This document shows positions 41,470 through 50,929 of a stretch of 64,000 bases of DNA, one piece after another. The position numbers were made by a program, and so were the translations under genes. Where the stretch lies: contig NC_134959.1 in assembly GCF_965638725.1 (NCBI RefSeq), forward strand, positions 11,784,417 through 11,848,416. Reading direction: 5' to 3'. A model generated the notes under the pieces. The model was not told the origin of the DNA. It searched no databases and saw only the letters and a list, made by a program, of their open reading frames with translations. The first letter of the stretch is position 1. Every line of letters starts with the position of its first letter. The stretch is from Aptenodytes patagonicus (taxonomy: Eukaryota > Chordata > Aves > Sphenisciformes > Spheniscidae).

Positions 41470-41721
41470 ACTAGAAGCAAAACGTTTTTATTAGCTTCTG
41501 ATATTTCAACCCTACCTACTTAAGCTGCAGCTAGAACCAAAAAACGTATCTTTGTAAAAAGACTACCATAATCCAAAACAATCCATAAAAGTTTTCCGCA
41601 TGTATTAAAAGTTTAAATTCAAAAAGAACTTTTCAAGATTTCATTTTCTAACAGCATCTTCATAGAGATAATATCCGAGTTCTCTTCCTAAGTACAGATA
41701 CAAGGCAAACAAGCATCCTAC

Positions 41722-41748
41722 AAAATAATCTATGGAAAAAGGTAGTGT
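41722..41748. repeat. 27-bp dispersed direct repeat, copy 1
   Basis: Identical base for base to 44275-44301, in the same orientation, about 2.55 kb apart. The flanks differ on both sides. It lies in the proposed CEBPG 3'UTR. Confidence 0.9.
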
Positions 41749-42946
41749 AGAAGGGCAATTAAGACTGTGTAATAATCCACTAGCCAGACACACAGGTTAA
41801 ATGTAAAACAACCATACCATCAATGAAATATTTAAAAATGAAAATAAATTAAGGTTACATCAAAGTTCCTGCTTTACTTTTGTTTAAATCCTCAGTATAG
41901 TACATACCACTGCATTATGGATCATGGCAAAGACTTAGCACTAGCATGTAAAAAGTTGATATAGAAGAACTTTCATGAAAATAAAACAAGACCAAAGATA
42001 CTCCTTCACGCAACTGTATGATGGCTATAGAAATTCAACTGAATCAGTTATTCAAACTAGGGCCATTTATTTTTAAAATCACTGTGAATTTCTGTAAGAT
42101 CTTGGTTGCAAATCTGAACAGCCATGAAAATGGAGATGAATGTCAACAAGCAGTGATCCATACATTCTGGCTGAACAGATGCTGTCTTACCCCTTTCATT
42201 GCTTAGTCAAGCTGCACATTTTGTTCTCCCTGGTACCTGCACCCCAGCAAGAATGCAATTTTGCAGAGCACAGGTTTTTTGGTAGCATTTTGACATTTTC
42301 TGAAAACCAAAATCTTGTTCTCATAAGGCCCCAGTCACTAGGTGAGCAACGTGAACACAGGCTTAAAAGGCTTTGTCAATGATGTGCTGCTTTACCTCTT
42401 GTACATGATGCTTCAGACTCATTTGCCATTTGGAAGCCAACTGCCTGTATATATCTTCGTAGTATATTGCTATTTTTCTAGAAAATATCAGTAAGCATCT
42501 CAGCTCACTATTACTACACCCTCCCCATTAACTATAACTGGACAGGAAATACCTAAGTGGTGCTTTATAGGACTTGCTCTACAGATTTAAAGTAGTCCAC
42601 CAAACAGGAAAGCAAACAGCCTCCACGGCCTTTGCAGTTTTGTAGTATGTAATGGAGAAAACAAAGGGCTTAAATACACTAAAAGATATTTAAAAGACAC
42701 TTTATCCAATTATGAGTTTCTGATACTACAGTGAACCATCCTGCTGGATTCCTCCCATTATGCAAACTATAAGAAGGTAAGTGAACATTTCTGTGAAAAT
42801 GCTATTTCCCTAATACTAAGTTCCTTGTTGACTATGAATTTAGGTCTGCATTTATTAGATAAATCTTTTAGAGGAGAAAAATATTTAAAACAAATACCCT
42901 AAGCAGTTTCTGGTTTAATTGTATCAAATCTTCAGTGTTAAACCTA

Positions 42947-43015
42947 AAAAGAAGAAAATCTCCACAAAATGATGGTTAAAAGAAGAAAATCTCCACAAAA
43001 TGATGGTTAAAAGAA
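42947..43015. repeat. 31-bp tandem duplication (2.2 copies)
   Basis: A unit starting AGAAGAAAATCTCC and ending GATGGTTAAA occurs at 42950-42980 and again at 42981-43011 without a mismatch, with a few more matching bases on each side. It lies 80-150 nt past the CEBPG stop codon. Confidence 0.95.
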
Positions 43016-43096
43016 CAGAGTTTTTGCCTGGTGACTGCATGGACGTTGCAGACAAGCTGCACCTTGAGAGTTCACTTCGTAAGGTTGCAACAGTGT

Positions 43097-43549
43097 CTAC
43101 TGTCCATTGTTTTCTGGATTTGTGGTGGTAGTTTCAGTGCCAACAGGTTGCACATTGTCTGCAAGATTGTGCGCGTGCTCAAGGAACAAGTCTTTCAGTA
43201 CGCTCAGCTCCTTAGTCAAGAGCTTAATTTTTGCCTCTAAACGTTCATTTTCTTCTTTGAGCTGGTTGACCCTTTGCAGCGTGTCTTGTGCTTTCTGCTT
43301 GCTTTTTAACCGGCTCTTTTTTACTGCCATGTTGTTTCGCTCTCTGCGCTGACGATACTCATCACTGTTTCTATCCACAAAGGAATTTTTCTTTCCCTGT
43401 TTGCTCGGAGGCACAGCTTTGCCTCCACCACCAGGACTAACGGGCACCAACTGGGGAACCTGCTGCAAACCACTGGTGTGTGCTTGGGTGTGAATCACAC
43501 TTACTCCGTTCGCATCTGTAGCAGTGTTCTGTTGGGATGTCTTGCTCAT
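43097..43549 (-). CDS. CEBPG: C/EBP gamma, bZIP transcription factor
   Basis: A nuclear bZIP factor that lacks strong activation domains and acts mainly through heterodimers with other C/EBPs and with ATF4, on stress and amino-acid response genes. The intact intronless CDS has 150 codons, the same length as human. The N-terminal part holds VIHTQAHTSGLQQVPQLVP and a Gly stretch (residues 40-43). The basic region is near residues 63-86 (RRERNNMAVKKSR, invariant Asn72 and Arg80). The zipper has Leu97, Leu104, Leu111 and Leu118 in heptads with Asn101 in an a position. The zipper end LKDLFLEHAHNLADNVQ matches the family. The ATG at 43549 is chosen because it matches the known start MSK. The frame stays open upstream to the splice site at 43657 but has no in-frame ATG there. 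The -3 base is C, so the start context is weak. Confidence 0.99.
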   Translation of the reverse strand: MSKTSQQNTATDANGVSVIHTQAHTSGLQQVPQLVPVSPGGGGKAVPPSKQGKKNSFVDRNSDEYRQRRERNNMAVKKSRLKSKQKAQDTLQRVNQLKEENERLEAKIKLLTKELSVLKDLFLEHAHNLADNVQPVGTETTTTNPENNGQ

Positions 43550-43657
43550 TTGGACAGGCTCTTCTTGGACACAACAATTTATTAGGAGACTGAAAACTGT
43601 TATGTTTCTAGAAGGTGTTTCCAACAGGTCTTCACATGGATTAAGGGCAAGGTGAAC
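43550..43657 (-). other. CEBPG: CEBPG exon 2 leader (5'UTR part)
   Basis: On the - strand the run TTTTTTTTTCCTACTAG ends at 43658, a strong acceptor, so exon 2 begins at 43657 and the CDS follows 108 nt later. The leader has one ATG, at 43637-43635, followed at once by TGA (43634-43632), a start-stop uORF. In the CEBPG frame the leader has no stop and contains CTG (43627) and TTG (43624), so a near-cognate N-terminal extension of about 26 residues is possible but not supported by the known protein. Confidence 0.8.
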
Positions 43658-43804
43658 CTAGTAGGAAAAAAAAATGCTATTAAAGGTGCTGGCTTCAGCT
43701 ATAATCTCATACATCACTGGCTTTAGGATAAGGTACTGATGGTACATCTGGCAGTAACACATCACAACTGTGCTGGAAGTGGACAAGCTGCCAACTACAT
43801 TTCA

Positions 43805-44275
43805 GAAGCCTCTCGAACGTATTTGGATTGGAAGGGACTGTTACTGGGTCATCTAGTCAAGCTGTTTGCATTGTTCACTGGCTTTACTCAGTTATTCCAA
43901 AGCCATCCCTGATGGATGGGTGTCTAGCCTAGCCTCGAATATCTCCAGTTTCACAACCTCTGTCTTGGCAACAGGTTCCACTGTCTAACTTTTCCTCCAG
44001 TTATATAATTTTCTTAATTTTCAGACTGGAGTTTTCCTTCTGCAGCTTAAACCTATTAACAGCCTGACTCTTGACCAACAGGAGTACTTGATCCTTGTCC
44101 TCTTCATACCATCCCTCTGGGTGTATGCACAGACAAATTCCTCCCTGGTCTCTTTTCTCTGGAGTGAGGGAGCTCAGACTGTCCACCTTTCCTCAATCAT
44201 CTTACAGCACTTGCTTTTGAAGATGATGTCCAAATTGGTAGCTGTTTTAAGGTCTCACTAGCATTGAGTGGAAAA
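43805..44275 (-). mobile_element. Old degenerate CR1 LINE, antisense on + strand
   Basis: Reading on the + strand, TTGGATTGGAAGGGACTG, GGTCATCTAGTC, GAATATCTCC, CACAACCTCTGTCTTGGCAA and GGTTCCACTG follow the order of an inverted CR1 3' region. Further blocks (TCTCTTTTCTCTGG, CTTTCCTCAATCA, GGTCTCACTAGCATTGAG) extend the match to about 44275. Divergence is high and there is no tail octamer, so it is much older than the copies in the PEPD introns. It is in CEBPG transcriptional orientation. Confidence 0.85.
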
Positions 44276-44301
44276 AAATAATCTATGGAAAAAGGTAGTG
44301 T
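44275..44301. repeat. 27-bp dispersed direct repeat, copy 2
   Basis: Exact copy of 41722-41748. It begins just where CR1 similarity ends, within CEBPG intron 1. Confidence 0.9.
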
Positions 44302-47140
44302 GCTGCAAAGGTTGTGACTGAGTCACATTAAAGGAACCCCTTCAACCACAAGCAAGGTAAGACAAGCTAAGCCTGTAACGGTACTGTAACGAGCAGGTGG
44401 GACAGGAACGCAGGGGGATGGCAATGTGAGAATCACTACACAGCAAAGACAGGGGACTGTTGCCACCCATAGGAAGACAGTAGCCACAGCCGACTCGTCC
44501 ACAAAATACATTCCCCTGTTGTAGCTCCTGCACCAGCCATTGTCCACTTTCCTTTCCAGCAGACAAACAGGCCTGACGAGCAGGACACCCTCTCACCTGA
44601 CTCATGTTCTCCCGCTGCCGAGGTCAGGCTGCTCCTGACCCTATTGGTGGCACAAGGAGGACTCCACCACAGCTGCTGCAGGGACACGGCCCTGGCAAGG
44701 CTAACAGCTGCTCCCCTTCTCTTCCCATCTCACAGGATGACCTCCTAAATGTCTGGGAGAGAAGTTTGGGAGAGAAGAGGGGAAGGGCAACAGGGTTGTT
44801 CTAAGTTCTTGAAATGCCTACCTATGGCTCCAATGAAAAGTACTCAGTAATCAGTCAAACGAGTGTTGATTTCTTGTTGTGTTAAAGAAAAACATCTAAT
44901 TGGCATAAAACAATCCTACTCCAAGATCAGATTGCATTGCAACAGTGCAGCCCTATGCTCTCTCACACACATACATGCAGTATCATACAACTAGTGTTCA
45001 ACATCCTCCTTGCCCATCCTCAAGAGGACCCGCTGGGAAAGCAAGCAGTTGAAGTTAGGGGTGGACAACGCTAACTGCCCAGTATCAGCAGTGTCCAACC
45101 CAGGGATTATGGCTTGCATCAGTAACAGCACAAGAGATGGATGACTGTACTCCTGTGTCAAGCTGATGAATGGATGTGGCGAGATGTTTGTAAACAAGCT
45201 GCTGTGTCACTGGTCATTCTAAACTCCCGGGTTCATCAGCTGTTTACTGTTCCTGTTTTGTTTGTTTTTCTCAGCAGTCTGAGTTGCTGTTTTACCTTCT
45301 GCTAGGGTATCATTAAAAAAGTTAAGATTCTACTGTCTAGATGAATTGCAAGTTTTCTTCCATAATGAGAGAGCCAGAACAAGATGCAGCTGCAGAGTGT
45401 GGTTCAGTAAAATTCACGGAAAAGCCTATTAAGTTTGGCTTGAATGTTATTCAAAATTAACATTCTCTGTCACCGAGAAGTCTTCTCACTTAAAACAAGT
45501 GAAGAAGATGTGTGAGTACACCCACACCCTTCCTATCAGGAAATCTTTTCATTTCCGTATTTCAGGGCAGAAAGAGACCATCAACTCTTTTTGACATCTG
45601 TATAGTTAAATATATATACATACATGCCTAACCTTTGTATTTAGTATTTTCCTGATTTCAACTCTTAAAGCAACTTTTGCAAACCACATTTAAGTCTTCG
45701 ATTCTGACTGAATAAGCAATTTGGTTCAGCAGTTAAACTGAATATACAGCTAACAAGATGACACTGTGCACTAATACCAGACTAGCAGGGCCAGTTGTAG
45801 TAGCTGTGCATGTGTGATTGCACAGACATTTTTAGTCAAGATGCAAGCGTATGCTCCTCTTGGGGCATATGCTGGCTTTGTCTCAGCTTTATTTTTTAAA
45901 TACAGGATTTCTGTAGCCCTCAAAGAGTATATAGCTCTGTTAGATCACCTCTGACAACTGAATTTTCCACTAATTTTTGGCATCTTTTCAAAGTCAGACA
46001 GAATGCTCTCCTGTCCCCTCTATTTCAACACATTACAGTGCTTGCTAAGTTCATCTGGACAGCCCAGTTAAGTAACCCATACCGTTTTCACGATCTGCTT
46101 TTTGTGCTTCATGAGATACTACAGAGGAAGGGGTGGCTCCTGCCCCCAAAGGCACCCCACCCAACGCATAACAAGTTTCTTCACATCACCAGGTTCCATG
46201 TGCTATTTCTCTCTATGCTATCGAAACTATTTAATATTGCTTTAACATTCCTTCAGATCTCTATCAAATTCCCCTGTAATTCAAAGGAAAAATTATTTGT
46301 TCCATTAAACCAAATTTTAATGGAATATTTTAGTTGGGCAGTACACGGATATGAGCAGAGAAGACGAACCAGTGTCACACCTCTCAAGCAAGCGTTCTAG
46401 CCCTGCTAGAACAGATATCCCTCAATTCCTTCCCACTGGAACTGATCCATTTCGTATCAAGTAACTATTTCTTGAGTGAGACACGCTCTTATCTGGCCTG
46501 ATGATCAGAACTCTTACCTGGGGGAGATGACACCTGGATTCCTGTCCTGCTCCAACTAATATTTACGCAAAGCAAGTGGCACTAACTGTACTGCATCACA
46601 GATAACCGAGGAGTGGTAACAGTTGAGGCTTGAAACTGATTTTTCCCCCTGGTTATTTGGAGGCTGCATCCCTATTACCAATTGTCAGTTCTTCAACAGA
46701 ACAACGAGAGGGAAGGATATCCTGGATAGCGACAGGTGCTATGGGGCATCCTTCAGGGAATACTGCAAGGAGATTTAAAGGCAGCAGGTATGAGACGTAC
46801 GGAGGGGGCTTTCAAGAAGGGTGAGGTAAAGGACACAGTAATTGGGAGAGGCCACGAGGGTGGGGAGGCAGATGGGTCTCAGAGTTCATTTCTCAGACAC
46901 TGTGCCACACAACCGCAGCTGCTCCGCTCCTCTCCGCAAACAGGTTGGTTTGCTGTGAATGGGCAATAGCCCCGGCACAGCAGGAGGCAGCTGCTCAGAG
47001 AGCCAGCCAAGTTTCCGAGCATCTTGTTCCCATAAAGCTGCTCATTAGCTTGAGCTCAGCGACAGCCCTAGGCTGGTTCCACCCAGCACATGGTAGTGTT
47101 TCCAGTGGCCAGTTAGAACTGCCTTGTTCTCTCCTTGGGC

Positions 47141-47177
47141 CACCAACTGGCCACCCAGGACACCAACTGGCCACCCA
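47141..47177. repeat. Short direct repeat, 20-bp period
   Basis: CACCAACTGGCCACCCA occurs at 47141-47157 and 47161-47177; a related CAGTGGCCAGTTAGAACTG lies just upstream at about 47103. Probably a small slippage duplication. Confidence 0.85.
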
Positions 47178-48790
47178 CTACAGCATAATAGCTGGTAACT
47201 CAGAGGTGTCTTCTCAGGCAGAGGGAGGTTTCTTACTGTCTAGCAGCACTCCTCAGGGACCACAGAGACTCCCAAGCAAATCAAGACCTTTATTATTTTT
47301 GCTTTCACACACAAAAAAAAAGTCAAAAAAATTAAACTTCCAAATGTTTGTTTTGGCAAAAAACAAAAGACGTGTTTTGATTTGTTAATGAAATCAGTAT
47401 TTTTTTTACTTAACAGCAAAAAATACAAAGTGCTTCTCTCTGCTCCTTTTCTGAGATGTGACTGTGTTGATTCTGATCATTAGTCAGGATGACTTTATTG
47501 CAAAAATTCACTCAGCTGTCTTGTCTAATGCAAAATCAGTCCCAATCTGAACAGCAATAGCGGGCCTCCCTTTTCTTTGACTTCAGTAGGAGTACCCCAG
47601 TAGGATCTGGCTCTAAATCCAGATGACCCTGTACAAAGAACAACAGCATAAAACTCCAGCCATGTTTGCTGAACACTGGGAGAGCCCACTCCTGCATGGT
47701 TTTCTGCACACTCTGACAGGCAAGTTAGTAAGAGTTGATGGTAACTCCCACATACTGAAGGCTAGGCAACAACTTCTTTGAGACTAGGCAGCTCAAACGT
47801 ATCATCTGTTGCCATAGCTGACAACATCACTTTCCCATATTTTTCTCAGAATCTCCATTTTTTCTATACACAAGAAAAATGCACTCCCAACATCCTTTAA
47901 AAATGTGCTCAGAACATCTAAAGTATGTATTTTAATTGCAGGCTAGCAGCGTTGATGACAGAATCACAAACAATCCCAGCTGCCAGGAGGCAAGGAGGTA
48001 TCAATTTGACTCTGTCTTTTGAATTATAATGAAGGTAGCTATTCTATTTCTAAAGATGAACTAATTCCTTAAATCTGAAAGTTTTTTTAAATTATGATTT
48101 TTTATACTTTCTAAGAGGCGTTATAACCAGCATGGCACTACTACAGAGGGGAGTATTGAGTTGTCTTAACGTCTGCTATTTCCCAGCAGATGTCAGAGCT
48201 AAAACCAATATCAAGCTTTCTCTGATAAATCTGTTTTGAAAGTTGTGTCTGGAGCTACAAAAATTTGTTGGGAACAGAAAGATTTGTCAAGACATTCAAA
48301 ACTCCATTGAGAAGCTAGAAAAGAAGAATACCAGTCGTTAAAGCACGGCATTTTATCGTGGTTCGGGGCAGCTCCTGGGATCCCCGCAGCCTTGCGCGCT
48401 CCCGGGAGCGGTATGCACGGCACCGGCGGGCTAGAAGCCCCGCTCGCAGACCTCTTCCTAGGCCAGGCACATTCGTTAACGGCCGCTCTTGCGGCGCCGG
48501 AGGACGAGCCCTAACGACCGCCCGGCCCCGCTGTCAAAAGTACCCGGAGGCGCCTCGGCCCGGCCCCGTTCCTTTCCCCGAGCCGCGGGGCGGGGAGGCC
48601 CGGCGGGGCCGGAGCCACCGCGGCGACCGGGCCCGGCCCACCCCTCCCCTTCCCCGCGGCCTGTGGCGGCGACACCGCCCTCCCCGGCGGGCCGCGGCCC
48701 GGGGGCCGCCCGTCCGCGGCCGCGCTGCTCCTCCTCCCCCGCCCGTGCGGGGCGCGGGGGTGCCCGGCGCTGCCAAGCCGTGACTTCACC

Positions 48791-48816
48791 GGGGGAGGGA
48801 AGGGGAGGGGAGGGGA
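48791..48816 (+). other. G-quadruplex-prone G-run block
   Basis: Five G runs of three to five separated by single or double A (GGGGGAGGGAAGGGG and so on) on the + strand, about 160 nt inside CEBPG intron 1. For CEBPG this is the template strand. Confidence 0.7.
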
Positions 48817-48833
48817 GCCAGGGCCGCCCGCCG

Positions 48834-48842
48834 ATTGCATCA
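48834..48842 (-). promoter_or_regulatory. CEBPG: C/EBP-ATF composite element (TGATGCAAT), intronic
   Basis: ATTGCATCA on the + strand is TGATGCAAT in CEBPG sense. This is the classical composite site (C/EBP-ATF or amino-acid response element) bound by ATF4 with a C/EBP partner. It lies about 130 nt downstream of the exon 1 donor. Match by sequence only. Confidence 0.6.
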
Positions 48843-48974
48843 TGCGCTCCCCTGCGCGGCGCCCGCCGCGGCACCCGCTGCGACACGGCGGGAGGGAGGC
48901 GGGCGAGGGCCGGCGCGGCGCGGCCCCCCGGTCCCCCCGCGCTCCCCCGCCGCCCCCCGCGCGGCCGCGCTTAC

Positions 48975-49020
48975 CTGTGGCGGCGCCAGCGGGCGGTGGC
49001 GGCGGCGGGAGGGGCCGGGC
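48975..49020 (-). other. CEBPG: CEBPG exon 1, non-coding
   Basis: On the - strand CGCCACAG|GTAAGCGCG at 48977-48967 is a near-perfect splice donor inside the CpG island; it pairs naturally with the acceptor at 43658. TTTAAA at 49044-49039 is a plausible TATA-like motif that would place the start near 49010-49020. CpG-island promoters often start at several points, so the 5' limit is an estimate; the 3' limit at 48975 is firm. Confidence 0.65.
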
Positions 49021-49036
49021 CCGGCCCGAGCCTCTT

Positions 49037-49046
49037 TCTTTAAAGT
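49037..49046 (-). promoter_or_regulatory. CEBPG: TATA-like motif for CEBPG
   Basis: CACACTTTAAAG in CEBPG sense, 60-70 nt upstream of the exon 1 donor, the only AT-rich block near it. A GCAAT half-site, as bound by C/EBP factors, lies at about 49056-49062, just upstream on the same strand. Confidence 0.5.
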
Positions 49047-49101
49047 GTGGCGTGCGGGCGAGCGGCGATTGCGACACCCTCCCGCTCCGCCCGCCCCCTC
49101 G

Positions 49102-49170
49102 CCAATCGCCACCCAGCCGGCCGCCGGGATGATGCAATAGCCGCCCGGATTGGCAGCCGGCGCGACCAAT
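49102..49170. promoter_or_regulatory. CEBPG: Cluster of three CCAAT boxes
   Basis: CCAAT at 49102-49106 and 49166-49170 on the + strand and at 49149-49153 on the - strand, all in C/G context typical of NF-Y sites (for example GACCAATCAG). Mixed orientation is common in divergent promoters. Confidence 0.65.
49130..49138 (+). promoter_or_regulatory. CEBPG: C/EBP-ATF composite element (TGATGCAAT), promoter
   Basis: TGATGCAAT within GGGATGATGCAATAG, among the CCAAT boxes and about 120 nt upstream of the proposed CEBPG start. It is in the opposite orientation to the intronic copy at 48834. The 9-bp core is a full match to the ATF4-C/EBP composite consensus. Confidence 0.65.
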
Positions 49171-49185
49171 CAGGCCGCCGGCACA

Positions 49186-49193
49186 CTTAAAGG
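49186..49193 (+). promoter_or_regulatory. TATA-like motif on the divergent strand
   Basis: CACACTTAAAGGG on the + strand, 20 nt after a CCAAT box, mirrors CACACTTTAAAG of the CEBPG side on the - strand. It could direct a divergent transcript starting near 49215. Confidence 0.4.
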
Positions 49194-50252
49194 GCGAGGC
49201 CGTGCTGTGGGGTTTTTTTTTTCCGTGGGGACGGTGCGTGCCCCGTGGGGCTGCGCCCTGCTTGCGCGGGGCGGTGCTGGCTCCGCCCGCCGCGTCGGGA
49301 GCGCAGGGGGCCCGAGGGGTGTCACGGCCTCCCACTTGGGTTTGTGCTCTCGTGCTGCTGCAGCCGGGGTGGAGGGAAACCCGCTGCACGGCCACGCGTG
49401 TCCCCGGAGCGGCTGGCTGCACCCTGGCGCAGCCTGCGGGCGCCATCTTCCCCTCTCCAACGGGGGAGAGGGCTGGAGGAGGCGCCGAGAGGCCTCCCTT
49501 CCCGCCTCGGGGGTTGGCGGGAAGGGGAGCGAGGCGGCCGTGTCCCCAAAGGCCTGCGGGGAGCCGGGCGGCCGCCCCCTGCTTTCCGGGCCGAGGAGCC
49601 TGGTGGCACCTCCAGACGGACCGCACGCCTCCCTTCTGCCCGCAGCCTGAGGGGAAGAAGCCGAACCCGCATTTCCCCGATAACTTCCCCTCACAGGCGG
49701 CGCGGGGAGCTCATCTCCGGGCCACGCGTGAGGGGGAAGGCAGTTTCGGCTCCCCCCCCCCGAGGCCGCTGCCGCCGCCTCGCCGGCCGGAGCCAGGCTG
49801 AGTGGTTTCTTGGGGGTAGCTGGCACGAAACTGGCCGGTGCCCCACGGGCATCAAAGCAGATCGTGTTGTGTTTCTGTACTGATTGGCATCTCTTAATTG
49901 TTCCTGGGATGTTAATTACACCTGGCAGTGTATTTCCATCTCAATCTAGCTGCTGTGTGGTTTGCCTCTGGAGGATGTGAGATACGGTGGAAGGCATACC
50001 AAAGACATAAAATAAAAATTTTAATTGTTCTCTTGACAACAGAAATTATGGCAAATTCCTAAATTTCATAGATTATTAGTTAATTTTTCTTTTCAAACAT
50101 ATTTAAAAAAAAAGCTAAATGCAGGCAGGTGAGGAAACAGATCACAGAGTTAAATGTCATAGGAAGATTATGCACCGATTCACTGGTATATGTTTGTTAT
50201 TATAAAATACTTTTTGTAGAGAAGAATTTTTTTGGCCTTTAATATTTTCCAG

Positions 50253-50436
50253 ACACTTTGGTTCACATCACCTTAGTTCTGCCTAAACAAGCACAGTATA
50301 AAAATACATATGCTCACGTCTCTCAAGTTGTACGTGCGCAGGATGTGTTTATAGCTCTTCGAATGGGAAATACACGCTTCAATACAGAGGTGTGCATATT
50401 TGCAGTGGGCCACTCTGAAAATCATCGGTTTATAAG
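50253..50436 (+). ncRNA. Candidate exon of a divergent transcript
   Basis: A pyrimidine-rich acceptor (GGCCTTTAATATTTTCCAG) ends at 50252 and the donor ATAAG|GTAAGC starts at 50437, bounding 184 nt. One frame is open through the segment but meets a stop at once in the next candidate exon, so a coding role is unlikely. It lies 1 kb from the CpG island on the strand opposite to CEBPG. Predicted from splice signals only. Confidence 0.3.
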
Positions 50437-50867
50437 GTAAGCAAGTTTTGAATAAGTTTAGGTGTGCAGACAGTGAAAACAGTAGTGTGGAAAAAGTAGG
50501 TTTTGTTTAAATGCAGAGAGAAAAAGTACCAATCTGTATGCTACTCCAGTTCAGCACATAGACCTGCTTGGGAAATGTTTTATGTCTGCAAAAGAAGTGA
50601 GAAGAATCAGATTTGTAAACACAGTTGCAGAGCTCAGTAATGTAGATAAAATTAATTGTATTTGCCATTTTTATGGCTGTCTGATGTTGTGTGGGGCTTT
50701 TGTTGTTGTTTTTATAAAGTCCTGTGGAAAATAAACCACATTTGCAGAAGAATTCTGAGGATTAGTCTGGGCAAACAGTTTTACTCAGCTCATTACCATG
50801 AAGATACTTTTCCTTGTCAGTCATCAAGTATTTGCTTTAACATCTCTAATGTTTTTCTGTTTCTCAG

Positions 50868-50929
50868 TTGAAACTGTTACATTTTCTGTGACAATGACTC
50901 ACCCATCTATAGCTAAAGTGAAATTCCAG
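50868..50929 (+). ncRNA. Second candidate exon of a divergent transcript
   Basis: The acceptor tract TCTAATGTTTTTCTGTTTCTCAG ends at 50867, and CAG|GTAAGC follows at 50930, bounding 62 nt. Both signals are close to consensus. It lies 431 nt after the first candidate exon and on the same strand. Confidence 0.3.

Larger units (their letters stand above)
41470..43096 (-). other. CEBPG: CEBPG 3'UTR
   Basis: AT-rich sequence downstream of the CEBPG stop. On the - strand, AATAAA signals occur at 42856-42851, 42071-42066 and 41492-41487. The last is followed by a GT-containing stretch and would give a 3'UTR of about 1.6 kb; the others would give shorter forms. The region carries a 31-bp tandem duplication (42947-43015) and one copy of a 27-bp dispersed repeat (41722-41748). 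Which signals are used cannot be judged from sequence. Confidence 0.6.
43658..48974 (-). other. CEBPG: CEBPG intron 1 (5.3 kb)
   Basis: The intron lies between the donor CAG|GTAAGC at 48974 and the acceptor TACTAG at 43658. It includes an old CR1 (43805-44275), the second copy of the 27-bp repeat, a small 20-bp-period repeat at 47141-47177 and, at its 5' end, the inner half of the CpG island with a G-run block and a TGATGCAAT site. No other exon was found. Confidence 0.8.
48370..49830. promoter_or_regulatory. CEBPG: CpG island covering the CEBPG promoter and exon 1
   Basis: A sharp switch to very GC- and CpG-rich sequence for about 1.4 kb in otherwise AT-rich surroundings. It holds CEBPG exon 1 and its donor, CCAAT boxes at 49102-49106 (+), 49149-49153 (-) and 49166-49170 (+), TATA-like motifs on both strands and two TGATGCAAT sites. 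Long open frames on both strands here, up to about 370 codons, are a result of few AT-rich stop codons and not genes. The island extends 600 bp beyond the promoter on the side away from CEBPG, which fits divergent transcription. Confidence 0.93.

Noticed and set aside
43550-43627. N-terminal extension of C/EBP gamma from an upstream CTG or TTG
   Set aside because: The frame is open but has no ATG, and the known protein starts at MSK with the same total length of 150 residues.
48511-49626. Open frame of 371 codons on the - strand, and several others, in the CpG island
   Set aside because: GC-rich sequence lacks stop codons in all frames; the product is low-complexity Gly, Arg, Pro and Ala, and the frame runs across the CEBPG exon 1 donor.
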